DNA from: Salinispora arenicola
GTDB lineage: Bacteria > Actinomycetota > Actinomycetes > Mycobacteriales > Micromonosporaceae
Assembly: GCF_006716065.1 (NCBI RefSeq)
Contig: NZ_VFOL01000001.1
Location: 5,518,001-5,582,000 of the forward strand
Reading direction: 5' to 3'
Length of the DNA stretch: 64,000 bases
Below, one piece after another: positions 1 to 9,389 of the stretch. The notes below the pieces were generated by a model. It had not been told where the DNA came from, ran no database searches, and saw only the letters and a program-made list of their open reading frames with translations. Numbering within the stretch: position 1 is the first letter of the stretch; every line of letters starts with the position of its first letter. The position numbers were made by a program, and so were the translations under genes.

Positions 1-1444
1 TGCACCGGACCAGATCGCCTGGACGCAGCGCAGCCAGGTCCACGCCGCCCCCGGACGGCGCGACCAGGGTGGTCGAGCCGTCGACCTCGGGCGCCTGGTG
101 TGCGGCGCGACCCTCCACCACGCCGTCGTCGACCGAGTCGACCAGCACCTGCACCGTCGAGCCGAGCCGCTGCTCGGCCCGCTGCGCGCACAGCTCGTCG
201 GCGAGCGCACCGAGCCGGTCGTAGCGGCGCTTGACGGTGGTGGCCGAGACCTTGCCGGACAGGCCGGCGGCCTCGGTGCCGTCCTCGTCGCTGTAGTCGA
301 ACACGCCGATCGCGTCCAGCCGCGCCTCGTTCAGGAACCGGACCAGCTCAGCGACGTCGGCCCGGGTCTCACCGGGGAACCCGACGATGAAGTTGCTCCG
401 CGCGCCCGCCTCCGGGGCCAGCGCCCGAACGCTGGCCAGCAGATCCAGGAACCGCTCGGTGGACCCGAACCGACGCATCCGACGCAGCACGGGCTCACTG
501 GAGTGCTGGAACGACAGGTCGAAGTACGCGGCCACCCCCGGTGTGGTGGCGATCGCCTCGACCAGACCGGGACGGGTCTCGGCCGGTTGCAGGTAGCTCG
601 CCCGCACCCGGACGATCCCGTCGACCGCGGCGAGTTGGGGCAGCAGCTTCTCCAACGCTCGCGGGTCGCCCAGATCCTTGCCGTAGGAGCTGGAGTTCTC
701 GCTGACCAGCACCAGCTCCCGCACCCCGGTCCTGGCCAGCCACTCCGCCTCGGCGAGTAGTTCCTCCGGCGGGCGGGAGACGAACGCGCCACGGAAGGCG
801 GGGATGGCGCAGAACGCGCACCGCCGGTCGCAGCCGCTGGCCAGCTTGAGCGACGCTACCGGCCCGGTGTCGAGCCGACGGCGCAGCACCGGGCGCAGGT
901 GCGCCGGCGTGTGCTCGTCGACCTCGACCGGAGCGGACCGCCCGCCAGGACCAGCCGCAGCGGCCCGGGTGCCGTGGCCCGGCAGCGACACCGCCGCCTC
1001 TCGACGCCGCACCGGGGTGAGCGGCAGCAACTCCCGCCGATCGCGCGGGGTGTGTGCGTCGATCGCGGTTCCGGCGAGCACCGCACCCAGTCGGTCGGAG
1101 ATGTCCGGGTAGTCGTCGAAGCTCAGCACCGCCTGCGCCTCGGGCAGGCTGTCTGCCAGCTCCCGCCCGTACCGCTCGGCCATACACCCGGCCGCCACCA
1201 CCTTGGCACCGGTTTCGGCGGCGGCCAGCAACGTCTGGATCGAATCCTGCTTGGCCTTCTCGACGAACCCGCAGGTGTTCACGACCACCACCTCGGCGCC
1301 CTCACCGTCGGTGGTCACCTGCCAGCCGTCGGCGTGCAGGCGGGCAGCCAGTTCCTCCGAGTCGACCTCGTTGCGGGCGCAGCCCAGGGTCAGCAGGGCG
1401 ACGCGGCGGCCGTCGGCGGGTGAAGAGGAGGTGGCAGACACCAT
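1..1444 (-). CDS. rimO: Ribosomal protein S12 methylthiotransferase RimO (C-terminus cut by window edge)
   Basis: This is a radical-SAM methylthiotransferase that adds a methylthio group to an aspartate of ribosomal protein S12. The reading frame runs off the left edge, so the end of the C-terminal TRAM domain is missing. The N-terminal cluster domain shows [26 protein letters not shown] and a third Cys in GCMAERYG. The radical-SAM motif CDRRCAFC follows after about residue 170. I chose the ATG at 1444, which is immediately followed by GTG; the protein starts [12 protein letters not shown]. The S12-type spacing and the ftsK neighbourhood favour RimO over the tRNA enzyme MiaB. It is separated from the next gene (ends at 1548) by about 100 bases with no clear signal. 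Confidence 0.93.
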   Translation of the reverse strand, partial: MVSATSSSPADGRRVALLTLGCARNEVDSEELAARLHADGWQVTTDGEGAEVVVVNTCGFVEKAKQDSIQTLLAAAETGAKVVAAGCMAERYGRELADSLPEAQAVLSFDDYPDISDRLGAVLAGTAIDAHTPRDRRELLPLTPVRRREAAVSLPGHGTRAAAAGPGGRSAPVEVDEHTPAHLRPVLRRRLDTGPVASLKLASGCDRRCAFCAIPAFRGAFVSRPPEELLAEAEWLARTGVRELVLVSENSSSYGKDLGDPRALEKLLPQLAAVDGIVRVRASYLQPAETRPGLVEAIATTPGVAAYFDLSFQHSSEPVLRRMRRFGSTERFLDLLASVRALAPEAGARSNFIVGFPGETRADVAELVRFLNEARLDAIGVFDYSDEDGTEAAGLSGKVSATTVKRRYDRLGALADELCAQRAEQRLGSTVQVLVDSVDDGVVEGRAAHQAPEVDGSTTLVAPSGGGVDLAALRPGDLVRC

Positions 1445-1547
1445 CCGAGGGTACCGGGCGGAACGCGGCCCACCGGCAGCCACCAGCGGACGACATCGAC
1501 CGATCCGCATCCATGCTGGCCGCCCTGCCCGGCGCCAGCGGGTCGGG

Positions 1548-2468
1548 TCAGGTCGTCGCCGCGACCCGGACCATGCGATCGAGCAGGAAGACCTCGGTGC
1601 CGGCCAGGCCGGTCGAGCAGAAGGCGGAGATCTGGTCCGCGCTGGTCCGACCGGGCACCGCCCCGGCCAGGACCGCGCCCAGGTCGCGCAGCCGTCCCGC
1701 GTACGGAGGCAGGGCGGCGAGCATCGGTGGGGTGTACCCCACCGCTTGGGCCGGTGAGTCGGTGGCCAGCACCTCGGCCCGGTCCAGCAGGTCGGGTCCG
1801 AACTCGTGCCGGTCGACCTGCTTGAAGCCGACCGCGTTGACGTGTGCGCCCCGCGCGAGGTCGGCGGCGTCCACCACCGGGGTGGTACTGGTGGTGGCGA
1901 TCACCACGATGTCCCGGTCGGCGACGGCCGCCGCGGCCGAGCCGACAGCCCGGGCCGGGACGCCCAGTTCGGCACGGATCCGGTCGGCGAACGCCGTACG
2001 CCGCGCCGCCGAGCGGCTGTGCACGCTCACCTCCCGCAACGGCCGGACCGCCGCTGCGGCCCAGACCTGCGTCCACGCCTGCCGACCCGAGCCGACCACA
2101 CCGAGCGTGGCCGCGTCCGGGCGGGCCAGCGCGTCGATGGCGACCCCGCCCAGCCCGCCCGTACGGCGGGAGCCCAGTTCCTCCCCGACCGCGACCGCCC
2201 GGACGACACCGGTGCGGGCGTCGTGCAGCACCACCACCTGCTCGCCCTCCGGCAGCCCGAACGTGTCGTAGGACCGGAAGCCGTACCACTCGCCGACGAG
2301 ATGCCCGGCGGTCAGCACCATCCGGCCACCGTCGAGCGTCGCGGTGGCGCGGGGCGGGGCGACCAGTCGACCGTCGTAGGCGGCGCGCAGCGCGTCCCGC
2401 ATCGCGGTGACCGTCGTCGGTGCGTCGAGCGCGGCGGCGACCTCAGGGTCGGTGAGGAGTAGTGACAT
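1548..2468 (-). CDS. Ornithine cyclodeaminase / mu-crystallin family protein
   Basis: A 306-residue Rossmann-fold protein of the ornithine cyclodeaminase/mu-crystallin family. Family members deaminate or reduce amino or imino acids with NAD(P). The dinucleotide-binding stretch [10 protein letters not shown] is near residue 120, and [25 protein letters not shown] sequence precedes it. The start at 2468 ([10 protein letters not shown]) matches the family start; an upstream in-frame extension to 2525 is poorly conserved in character and was rejected. The substrate cannot be told from sequence: ornithine cyclodeaminase, alanine dehydrogenase-like and ketimine reductase members look alike. It is transcribed divergently from the SMR exporter gene at 2570. 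Confidence 0.8.
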   Translation of the reverse strand: MSLLLTDPEVAAALDAPTTVTAMRDALRAAYDGRLVAPPRATATLDGGRMVLTAGHLVGEWYGFRSYDTFGLPEGEQVVVLHDARTGVVRAVAVGEELGSRRTGGLGGVAIDALARPDAATLGVVGSGRQAWTQVWAAAAVRPLREVSVHSRSAARRTAFADRIRAELGVPARAVGSAAAAVADRDIVVIATTSTTPVVDAADLARGAHVNAVGFKQVDRHEFGPDLLDRAEVLATDSPAQAVGYTPPMLAALPPYAGRLRDLGAVLAGAVPGRTSADQISAFCSTGLAGTEVFLLDRMVRVAATT

Positions 2469-2495
2469 GGACCGATCCTGCAAGATGAAGGCAGG

Positions 2496-2522
2496 TTGAC
2501 ATCCAGCCGGCGTGGCTAAGAT
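2496..2522 (+). promoter_or_regulatory. Candidate sigma-70-type promoter of the SMR exporter gene
   Basis: TTGACA at 2496-2501 and TAAGAT at 2517-2522 with a 15-bp spacer, pointing toward the exporter gene. The implied leader is about 40 nt. It contains the 11-mer GCTACCGTCCG twice (2536-2546 and 2554-2564). A second possibility is a leaderless start from TACCGT (2557-2562), six bases before the ATG. No purine-rich Shine-Dalgarno is seen. Confidence 0.4.
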
Positions 2523-2569
2523 CACCTCCGGTTGTCCGCTACCGTCCGCGTGGCTGCTACCGTCCGGCC

Positions 2570-2884
2570 ATGGCCTGGATCGTGCTGGTAATCTCCGGAC
2601 TCCTCGAGACCGCGTGGGCCATCGCCCTCGACCGCAGCGCGGGGTTCAGTCGACTCGTCCCCACGCTCGTCTTCGCCGTCACGGCCGCCCTGAGCATGGT
2701 CGGCCTCGCCTACGCGCTACGCGAGATCCCGGTCGGCACCGGGTACGCGGTCTGGGTCGGCATCGGCGCTGTCGGCACCGCCCTGGTGGGCATGGTGGCC
2801 CTGAACGAGTCGACCAGCCTGCCCCGAATCATCTGCCTCCTGCTGGTCATCGCCGGTGTGATGGGGCTGAAGATCTACCACTGA
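2570..2884 (+). CDS. sugE: SMR family exporter, SugE/Gdx type
   Basis: A 104-residue protein with four membrane segments, the standard small multidrug resistance size. Position 14 is the essential membrane glutamate in GLLETAWAIALD. The LETAWA signature is that of SugE/Gdx proteins, known guanidinium exporters that also handle quaternary ammonium compounds, rather than EmrE. It sits alone between a divergent ornithine-cyclodeaminase-like gene and the convergent end of ftsK. SugE genes are often under guanidine riboswitches; I looked for ACGR hairpin loops in the leader and found none. The function as a guanidinium exporter is inferred from family. Confidence 0.85.
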   Translation: MAWIVLVISGLLETAWAIALDRSAGFSRLVPTLVFAVTAALSMVGLAYALREIPVGTGYAVWVGIGAVGTALVGMVALNESTSLPRIICLLLVIAGVMGLKIYH

Positions 2885-2924
2885 CGAGGCGCCGGGCGCG
2901 GCTGGACCGGGCCGGCGGTCGTGG

Positions 2925-5378
2925 TCAGTCCTCGCCACCGCGCAGGCCGACCAGGACCTCCGTCAGCTCGTCCGGCTTGACCAACACGTCCCGGGCCTTG
3001 GACCCCTCCGACGGGCCGACAACGCCGCGGCTCTCCATCAGGTCCATCAGCCGGCCGGCCTTCGCGAAGCCGACCCGCAGCTTGCGCTGAAGCATGGAGG
3101 TGGAACCGAACTGCGAGGTCACCACCAGCTCGACCGCCTGCACCAGCAGGTCAAGGTCGTCGCCGATGTCCTCGTCGATCTTCTTCTTGCTCTCCTGGGC
3201 CACCGTGAGCACATCCGACCGGAACTCCGGCTCACGCTGCTCCTTGCAGAACCGGACCACGTCGGCGATCTCCCGCTCGGTCACCCACGCGCCCTGGATA
3301 CGGATCGGTTTGGCGGCACCCATCGGCAGGAAGAGACCGTCCCCGCGACCAAGCAGCTTCTCGGCGCCCGGCTGGTCCAGAATGACCCGCGAATCGGCGA
3401 GCGAGGAGGTGGCGAACGCGAGCCGGGACGGCACATTGGCCTTGATCAGACCGGTCACCACGTCAACCGACGGACGTTGCGTGGCGAGCACGAGGTGGAT
3501 GCCGGCGGCGCGGGCGAGCTGGGTGATCCGGACGATCGAGTCCTCCACGTCACGCGGAGCGACCATCATCAGGTCGGCCAGCTCGTCGACGATCACCAGT
3601 AGGTACGGGTACGGACGCAGTTCCCGCTCGCTGCCGGGCGGGGCCGTGATCTCACCATTGCGGACCTTGCGGTTGAAGTCGTCGATGTGCCGCACCCCGT
3701 TGGCGGCCAGGTCGTCGTAGCGCATGTCCATCTCGCGCACGACCCACTCCAGCGAGTCGGCCGCCTTCTTGGCGTTCGTCACGATCGGGGTGACCAGGTG
3801 CGGGATCCCCTCGTAGCCGGTCATCTCCACCCGCTTCGGGTCGATCAGCAGCAACCGCACCTCGTCCGGCGTGGCCCGGGTCAGAAGGGAGACCAGCAAC
3901 GAGTTCAGACAGCTCGACTTGCCCGCGCCGGTGGCCCCCGCGATGAGGATGTGCGGCGTCTTCGCGAGGTTGGCCACCACATAGCCACCCTCGATGTCCT
4001 TGCCGAGCGCGACCACCATCGGATGATGATCGCTGGTGGCCACCCGGGAACGCAGCACGTCACCGAGGGCGACGTTCTCCGGGTCCGTGTTCGGGATCTC
4101 CACGCCGATCGCGCTCTTGCCCGGGATCGGGCTGAGGATCCGCACGTCCGGTGACTTGACCGCGTACGCGATGTTGCGGGAAAGCTGGGTGATCCGCTCC
4201 ACCTTGACGCCGGGACCGAGTTCCACCTCGTACCGGGTGACCGTCGGCCCACGGGTGAACCCGGTGACCGCGGCGTCCACGTCGAACTGCTCGAACACGC
4301 CGGTCAACGCGGCGATCACCTCGTCGTTGGCCCGGCTGCGCTTCTTGGGCGCGGCGCCACTGCCCAGCAGGGTCGCCGGAGGCAACGCGTAGTCGCCGGC
4401 CAACCCCGTCAACGCGAGTTGCTCAGCCCGGGTGGGCAGCGGCGAGTGCTCCGGCGGCTCGGCGGGTTTGCGGCTGGCCGGCACCTTCGCCGCCGACTTG
4501 CGGGGCAACACGAGCGTCTCCTGTAGATCCGCGCCCGCGAGGTCGTCGGCGAAGTCATCCGGGTCCGGCGGGGGCGGTGTCCGCTTCGCCGGACGCCTGC
4601 GGGCCGGCTTGTCGGCCTTCTCCTCCGCACCTTGCTCAGCGGCCGGGGCGCCGACCACCACCCCGGTCAGCAGGCCGAGCCGCTCCGGGATCTTGTTGAT
4701 CGGCGTCGCGGTGACCACCAGCAGCCCGAACACCAAGAGCAGGAGCAGCAGCGGTACGGCCACCCAGGCCGTCACCGCCCGCTCCAGCAGACTCCCGACC
4801 CCCGCGCCGACCAGGCCCCCCGCGAAGTCCCGCTGCTGGGCCGAGACCGGGTTCTGCCCGATGTGCAGCAGTGCGGCCGTGGCGACCAGCATCGACCCCC
4901 AGCCGATCAGACCCCGCCCGCGGTGCTCCGGGTCAGCCGGCTGCCGCATCAGCCGCCAGGCGCCGATCGCCAGCAACACCGGCACCACGATGGCGATCGC
5001 ACCGAGAAACAGCCGTACCGTGTCGGCCAGCCGCGCACCCACCGGCCCGGCGCCGGAGAACCAGATGCCGACCGCGCTGAGCAGAGCAAAGCCGAGCACC
5101 AGCAGTCCCGCGCCGTCGCGCCGGTGCTCGGGGTCGAGATCGCGGGCCGCGGCGGCCTGCCGACCGGCGGCACGAACCGACCAGCCCACCCCGTGCGCGA
5201 GACTCATCCACAATGCCCCGAGCGCCCGACCGACGTAGCCGGCCGGGTTGGGGCGGGCCGGCGGACGGCGCCGGGACGGGGCGCGAGTCTTCTTCACCGG
5301 CTGCCGAGCGCGGTTGTTCGTGCTGCCTCGCGGCGACGCGCCGCGCCGCCGACTCGCCTGAGAGGTACGGCCCGCCAT
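2925..5378 (-). CDS. ftsK: DNA translocase FtsK/SpoIIIE
   Basis: An 817-residue septal DNA pump that clears chromosome DNA from the division site. It has a basic, low-complexity N-terminus (about 1-50) and four hydrophobic segments around residues 91-110, 122-143, 160-173 and 204-225. An acidic/proline linker follows, and then the motor. Walker A GATGAGKSS lies near residue 481, and Walker B LLVIVDELADL near 592. The C-terminal winged-helix gamma domain ends with the TSMLQRKLRVGFAKAGRLMD-type sequence. Its position between rnj and rimO is the usual actinobacterial one. The gene faces the end of the SMR exporter 40 bases away. Confidence 0.96.
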   Translation of the reverse strand: MAGRTSQASRRRGASPRGSTNNRARQPVKKTRAPSRRRPPARPNPAGYVGRALGALWMSLAHGVGWSVRAAGRQAAAARDLDPEHRRDGAGLLVLGFALLSAVGIWFSGAGPVGARLADTVRLFLGAIAIVVPVLLAIGAWRLMRQPADPEHRGRGLIGWGSMLVATAALLHIGQNPVSAQQRDFAGGLVGAGVGSLLERAVTAWVAVPLLLLLLVFGLLVVTATPINKIPERLGLLTGVVVGAPAAEQGAEEKADKPARRRPAKRTPPPPDPDDFADDLAGADLQETLVLPRKSAAKVPASRKPAEPPEHSPLPTRAEQLALTGLAGDYALPPATLLGSGAAPKKRSRANDEVIAALTGVFEQFDVDAAVTGFTRGPTVTRYEVELGPGVKVERITQLSRNIAYAVKSPDVRILSPIPGKSAIGVEIPNTDPENVALGDVLRSRVATSDHHPMVVALGKDIEGGYVVANLAKTPHILIAGATGAGKSSCLNSLLVSLLTRATPDEVRLLLIDPKRVEMTGYEGIPHLVTPIVTNAKKAADSLEWVVREMDMRYDDLAANGVRHIDDFNRKVRNGEITAPPGSERELRPYPYLLVIVDELADLMMVAPRDVEDSIVRITQLARAAGIHLVLATQRPSVDVVTGLIKANVPSRLAFATSSLADSRVILDQPGAEKLLGRGDGLFLPMGAAKPIRIQGAWVTEREIADVVRFCKEQREPEFRSDVLTVAQESKKKIDEDIGDDLDLLVQAVELVVTSQFGSTSMLQRKLRVGFAKAGRLMDLMESRGVVGPSEGSKARDVLVKPDELTEVLVGLRGGED

Positions 5379-5490
5379 AGCATCAACCTAGCGGCGGTAC
5401 CCGGCGGATCGCCGCTATTTCGGGTCGTGTCCGCGCGTCGTCGCGCGAATCCGCCGCCGGTCGTGATATCCGCCTCAGAAGGGATGCCGA

Positions 5491-5967
5491 ATGGCGTCGC
5501 CGACCGGGGACATTCCGGACCGCCTCCTGGGCGGCTACCCGGGCGCCCTGAGCCCGCTCAGCGCCGAGCTGATCGCCACCGTCCTCACCCGCCGGGGACA
5601 CAAGGTGGAGACCGACCCGGCCGGGGAACTGGTCGGCCGGTGGGCCGACAGCCTGATCTGGTTCCTGCGTCTCGGGACCGCCGGGGAACTACTCCAGGTA
5701 CGCACCGTCGTGGCGCCCACCTTCGCCATCGAGTACGTGCCCGCCCTACACGCCTTCTGCAACGCCTGGAACCACGACCGACTCTGGCCGAAGGCGTTCG
5801 TGCACGTCGAGGACGACGGCCTGGCGCGAGTCTGCGGAGAGGTCATCACCGACCTCGAACGCGGTGTGACCGCGCACCAACTCGACCGGCTCCTCGACCG
5901 CGGCATCACCTCCGGCTGTCAACTCGCCGCCGAGGTGGCCCGCCTGCCCGGTGGAGTGCGGCCATGA
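5491..5967 (+). CDS. YbjN domain protein (158 aa)
   Basis: A compact YbjN-fold protein of 158 residues, a fold shared with type III secretion chaperones and sensory adaptors. The typical features visible are the central VGRWADSLIWFLRLG strand-helix, HAFCNAWNHDRLWPKAFVHVED and a C-terminal helical bundle. It overlaps the next gene by four bases (ATGA), so the two are probably translationally coupled. The next protein carries a second copy of the same domain at its C-terminus, with FCNAWNQDRLLPTAYVHD matching FCNAWNHDRLWPKAFVHV. The biological role is unknown; YbjN domains in actinobacteria are usually annotated only by domain. Confidence 0.8.
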   Translation: MASPTGDIPDRLLGGYPGALSPLSAELIATVLTRRGHKVETDPAGELVGRWADSLIWFLRLGTAGELLQVRTVVAPTFAIEYVPALHAFCNAWNHDRLWPKAFVHVEDDGLARVCGEVITDLERGVTAHQLDRLLDRGITSGCQLAAEVARLPGGVRP

Positions 5968-7598
5968 CCGGGCTGCCCGGGGGTCGAGGGCCTGACGAGT
6001 TCGGCTGGCCGGGTTGGCCACCGCGTCGCCAACGAGCCGGGCTGGACGGCCGCCCACTCGCCGAGGAGCTGGCCGAGGCCCGGGACTCCCCCGACGGCGA
6101 GGCCCGCAGTGCCGAGCTGGAACGGATCGCCGCGCGGGCCGACGCCACCGGCGACGACCGGTCGGCGCTGGACGCCCGGCTCGCGTTGATCGAGACCTAC
6201 CTGCTCGACGGTGAACGTTGGCGCCTGGTCGAGCCGGTCCGCCGCTGCCTCGCCGCCGTCGACCGTCGACCCGACCTGCTGCCCTCCGGCGGCCACGAAA
6301 CCCTGTCCCGCTACCGGCGGTACGCGGTCGAAGCCCTGCTCGGCAGCCCGCGCGGTGGGCTGGACCAAGCCCGGGCACTGCTCGACGACTTCGGAGCCGC
6401 CGACAGCGCGACCGCCGCCGAACTACACTGCCGGATCGCCGACCACCTCGGGGACGAGCCGACCGCCCGGTCCTGGTACGACCGCTGGGCAGCGGCGCCG
6501 GCCGCACCAACCGCCGGTTGCGTCGGCTGCGCCGCCGTCCGGCGAGCGGAGCTGCTCGCCGGCTGGGAGGACTGGTCCGCCGCGCTGGACGTCCTGGCCG
6601 ACGTCGACCCGGACGGCTGCACCGGCGCACCCGAGCGAGGGCTCGCCGCGGGGATGCTGCCGTGGCTGCGGGTCGGCGCGGCGGAGCAGGCCGCGGCGGC
6701 GCACGTGCGCGCGTATCAGCGGCACCAGCACGAACGGGCCGGCTTCGCCTACCTCGCGGCGCACCTGCGCTTCTGCGCGCTCAGCGGGAATCCGGTCCGC
6801 GGGCTGGCCATCCTCGCCGCGCAGCTACCCAGGCTCGACGGGGCCCACGACGAGCTGGCCGCGATGGAGTTCGCCGCCGCCGGGGCGCTGGTGTGCGGGC
6901 TCGCGGTCGCGGCCGACCTCGGCGAGCAACGCATACACCGCCCGGTGTACGGGCAACGGCCGGCGGCCGACCTCGACGTCACCACCCTCGGCGCCACGTT
7001 GACCGACCTGGCCACCGGGATCGCCGGTAGCTTCGACGCGCGCAACGGCACCGGCCACCAGTCCGGACGCGTCGCGTCCTGGCTGGACGAGCGGGGGACA
7101 GCCGAACGGGCGCTGGCCGATCCGGTACCCCTACCGTTCGAGGGCCCGGACGACGACCGGCCCGATAGCGACCCGGACGACCCGCCGGAGGACCGGCCCG
7201 TCCCGCTGAGCCTGGCAGCGATCACCACAGCGCTGGACCGACGCGGCGACCAGTACGTGCTGGATGCCACGGACACCGTCGTCGGACGCTGGGGCGAGGC
7301 ACTGATCCAGATGCGGCGGGCGGGCGAACGCGGCGAGGTCCTCCATGTCCGCGCCGTGGCCAGCCGCCGGCTACCAGCCGACCGACGCGCCGAGGCGTAC
7401 GCGTTCTGCAACGCCTGGAACCAGGACCGGCTGCTGCCCACGGCGTACGTGCACGACTCCGGGGCCGAGCTGGTGCTGGCCGGCGACGTCAGCACCGACC
7501 TGTCCCACGGGGTGGCGCCCACCCAACTGGATGTGCTGCTGGCCGCCGCGGTGCGCACCGGCTCGGCGTACGCCGACGCGGTCGCCGAGCTTCCCTGA
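5964..7598 (+). CDS. Helical-repeat protein with C-terminal YbjN domain (544 aa)
   Basis: Starts at the ATG overlapping the previous stop. Residues 1 to about 380 are alanine- and arginine-rich helices with paired-helix periodicity like tetratricopeptide repeats, for example ARADATGDDRSALDARLALI and ALDVLADVDPDGCTGAPERG. An acidic linker follows around residues 390-415. The last 130 residues are a YbjN domain closely resembling the preceding gene product (VVGRWGEALIQM, YAFCNAWNQDRLLPTAYVHD). Four cysteines cluster near residue 170-220 (GCVGCAA and DGCTG), possibly metal binding. I read the pair as a YbjN protein and a scaffold with a fused paralogue. The function is not known. Confidence 0.75.
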   Translation: MTGLPGGRGPDEFGWPGWPPRRQRAGLDGRPLAEELAEARDSPDGEARSAELERIAARADATGDDRSALDARLALIETYLLDGERWRLVEPVRRCLAAVDRRPDLLPSGGHETLSRYRRYAVEALLGSPRGGLDQARALLDDFGAADSATAAELHCRIADHLGDEPTARSWYDRWAAAPAAPTAGCVGCAAVRRAELLAGWEDWSAALDVLADVDPDGCTGAPERGLAAGMLPWLRVGAAEQAAAAHVRAYQRHQHERAGFAYLAAHLRFCALSGNPVRGLAILAAQLPRLDGAHDELAAMEFAAAGALVCGLAVAADLGEQRIHRPVYGQRPAADLDVTTLGATLTDLATGIAGSFDARNGTGHQSGRVASWLDERGTAERALADPVPLPFEGPDDDRPDSDPDDPPEDRPVPLSLAAITTALDRRGDQYVLDATDTVVGRWGEALIQMRRAGERGEVLHVRAVASRRLPADRRAEAYAFCNAWNQDRLLPTAYVHDSGAELVLAGDVSTDLSHGVAPTQLDVLLAAAVRTGSAYADAVAELP

Positions 7599-7648
7599 CC
7601 AGGCCCCCAGCACCCAACGTGGCTCGAGTCAGGCCGCTACCACGGCCG

Positions 7649-9337
7649 TCAGACCTCCACCACGTTCGGAACGATCATGGGTCGACGCCGGTACGCGTCG
7701 TTGACCCACCGCCCCACCGTGCGCCGGACGATCTGCTGAAGCTGGTGCGGGTCGGTGATGCCGTCGGACGCCGCACGGTTGAGTGCCTCGGTGATCAGCG
7801 GTACCACCGGACTGAAGGCCTCCGGGTCCTCGGAGAAGCCCTTCGCCGAGACGGTCGGCCCACCCACCACCTTGCCGGTTACCGAGTCGACCACCACGGT
7901 GGCCGCGATGAACCCGCCGTCGCCGAGGATCCGCCGTTCGGTGAGCAGCGACTCCGACACGTCGCCGACGGCAAGGCCGTCGACGTAGACGTACCGGCTC
8001 CTGACCCGCCCGACCAGGCTGGCCCGCCCCTCGACCAGGTCGACCACGTCACCGTCCTCGCAGAGCACCACCCGGTCCGACGCGACGCCGGATTCGATGC
8101 CCAACCGGGCGTGGGCACGCAGGTGCCGCCACTCGCCGTGAACCGGCATGAGGTTGCTCGGCCGGACCATGTTGAGCAGGTAGAGCAGCTCGCCGGCGGG
8201 GGCGTGCCCGGAGACGTGCACCTTGGCCACGTCCTTGTGCACGACGACAGCGCCCGCTCGGGCAAGCCGGTTGATCACCCGGTAGACCGAGGTCTCGTTG
8301 CCGGGCACCAGCGAGGAGGCGAGCACCACGGTGTCGCCGGGGGCGATGGTGATGTGCCGGTGGTCCCCGCTGGCCATCCGCCCCAGCGCGCTCATCGGCT
8401 CACCCTGGCTGCCGGTCGACATCAGGACGATCTGGTCGGGTGGCATGCTGGTGGCCTCGTCGAGCCCCACGACCAGACCGGGTGGGATGTTCAGCAACCC
8501 GAGGTCACGGGCGATGCCCATGTTGCGCACCATCGACCGCCCGATCAGGGCGACCTTGCGGCCGTGCTCCACGGCGGAGTCGAAGACCTGCTGCACGCGG
8601 TGCACGTGCGAGGCGAACGACGCGACGATGATCCGACCCCGGGCCTTGGCGAAAATCGAGTCGAGCACCGGGCCGATCTCCCGCTCCGGCGTGACGAAGC
8701 CGGGGATCTCGGCGTTGGTGGAGTCGGACAGGAGCAGGTCCACCCCCTCTGCACCGAGCCGCGCGAAGCCGGCCAGGTCGGTGATCCGGCCGTCCAGCGG
8801 GAGCTGGTCCATCTTGAAGTCGCCGGTGTGCAACACCAGACCGGCCGGGGTGCGGATGGCCACGGCGAGCGCGTCCGGGATGGAGTGGTTGACGGCGAAG
8901 AACTCACACTCGAACGGGCCCAGCTGCTCCCGACCGCCCTCCCGCACCGTCAGGGTGTACGGCTGGATCCGCCGCTCGGCGAGCTTCGCCTCGACCAGGG
9001 CGAGGGTGAACTCCGACCCGACCAGAGGGATGTCCGGCTTGTGGGCGAGCAGGTACGGCACCGCGCCGATGTGGTCCTCGTGTCCGTGGGTGAGCACGAT
9101 CGCCTGCACGTCGTCGAGGCGGTCCAGGATCGGGGCGAAGTCGGGCAGGATCAGGTCCACGCCCGGCTGCTCCACGTCCGGGAAGAGCACTCCGCAGTCG
9201 ACGACCAGCAGCTTCCCGTCGTACTCGAAAACGGTCATGTTCCGACCGATGGCGCCGAGCCCGCCGAGCGGAATGATCCGCAGCCCGCCCTCGGGCAGCG
9301 GCGGCGGCAGTTCTGTCTCGATTCGCGCCTCGGTCAC
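7649..9337 (-). CDS. rnj: Ribonuclease J
   Basis: A 562-residue metallo-beta-lactamase/beta-CASP ribonuclease with combined endo- and 5' exonuclease activity in mRNA decay and rRNA maturation. The metal-binding motif HGHEDHIGA is at about residue 78, and HTGDFKMD and SDSTNAE follow. The beta-CASP part includes GRSMVRNM and MSTGSQGEPMSAL, and the C-terminal helper domain contains HVSGHAP and PVHGEWRHL. It lies directly downstream of dapA, the usual dapA-rnj arrangement of actinobacteria. It converges on the YbjN operon with 50 bases between the stops. Confidence 0.96.
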   Translation of the reverse strand: MTEARIETELPPPLPEGGLRIIPLGGLGAIGRNMTVFEYDGKLLVVDCGVLFPDVEQPGVDLILPDFAPILDRLDDVQAIVLTHGHEDHIGAVPYLLAHKPDIPLVGSEFTLALVEAKLAERRIQPYTLTVREGGREQLGPFECEFFAVNHSIPDALAVAIRTPAGLVLHTGDFKMDQLPLDGRITDLAGFARLGAEGVDLLLSDSTNAEIPGFVTPEREIGPVLDSIFAKARGRIIVASFASHVHRVQQVFDSAVEHGRKVALIGRSMVRNMGIARDLGLLNIPPGLVVGLDEATSMPPDQIVLMSTGSQGEPMSALGRMASGDHRHITIAPGDTVVLASSLVPGNETSVYRVINRLARAGAVVVHKDVAKVHVSGHAPAGELLYLLNMVRPSNLMPVHGEWRHLRAHARLGIESGVASDRVVLCEDGDVVDLVEGRASLVGRVRSRYVYVDGLAVGDVSESLLTERRILGDGGFIAATVVVDSVTGKVVGGPTVSAKGFSEDPEAFSPVVPLITEALNRAASDGITDPHQLQQIVRRTVGRWVNDAYRRRPMIVPNVVEV

Positions 9338-9389
9338 GCGTTCACCTCATTCTGCGACGCCGTCACCCGGCGTCCGTCGTGTCGTTCGT

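Noticed and set aside
2531..2569. Guanidine riboswitch before the SMR exporter
   Set aside because: The leader lacks the ACGR hairpin loops of the mini-ykkC type and a recognisable guanidine-I or -III core.
4632..5963. Long extension of the YbjN/TPR reading frame to the left
   Set aside because: It is antisense to ftsK, has no start signal, and the real start at 5964 is coupled to the previous stop.
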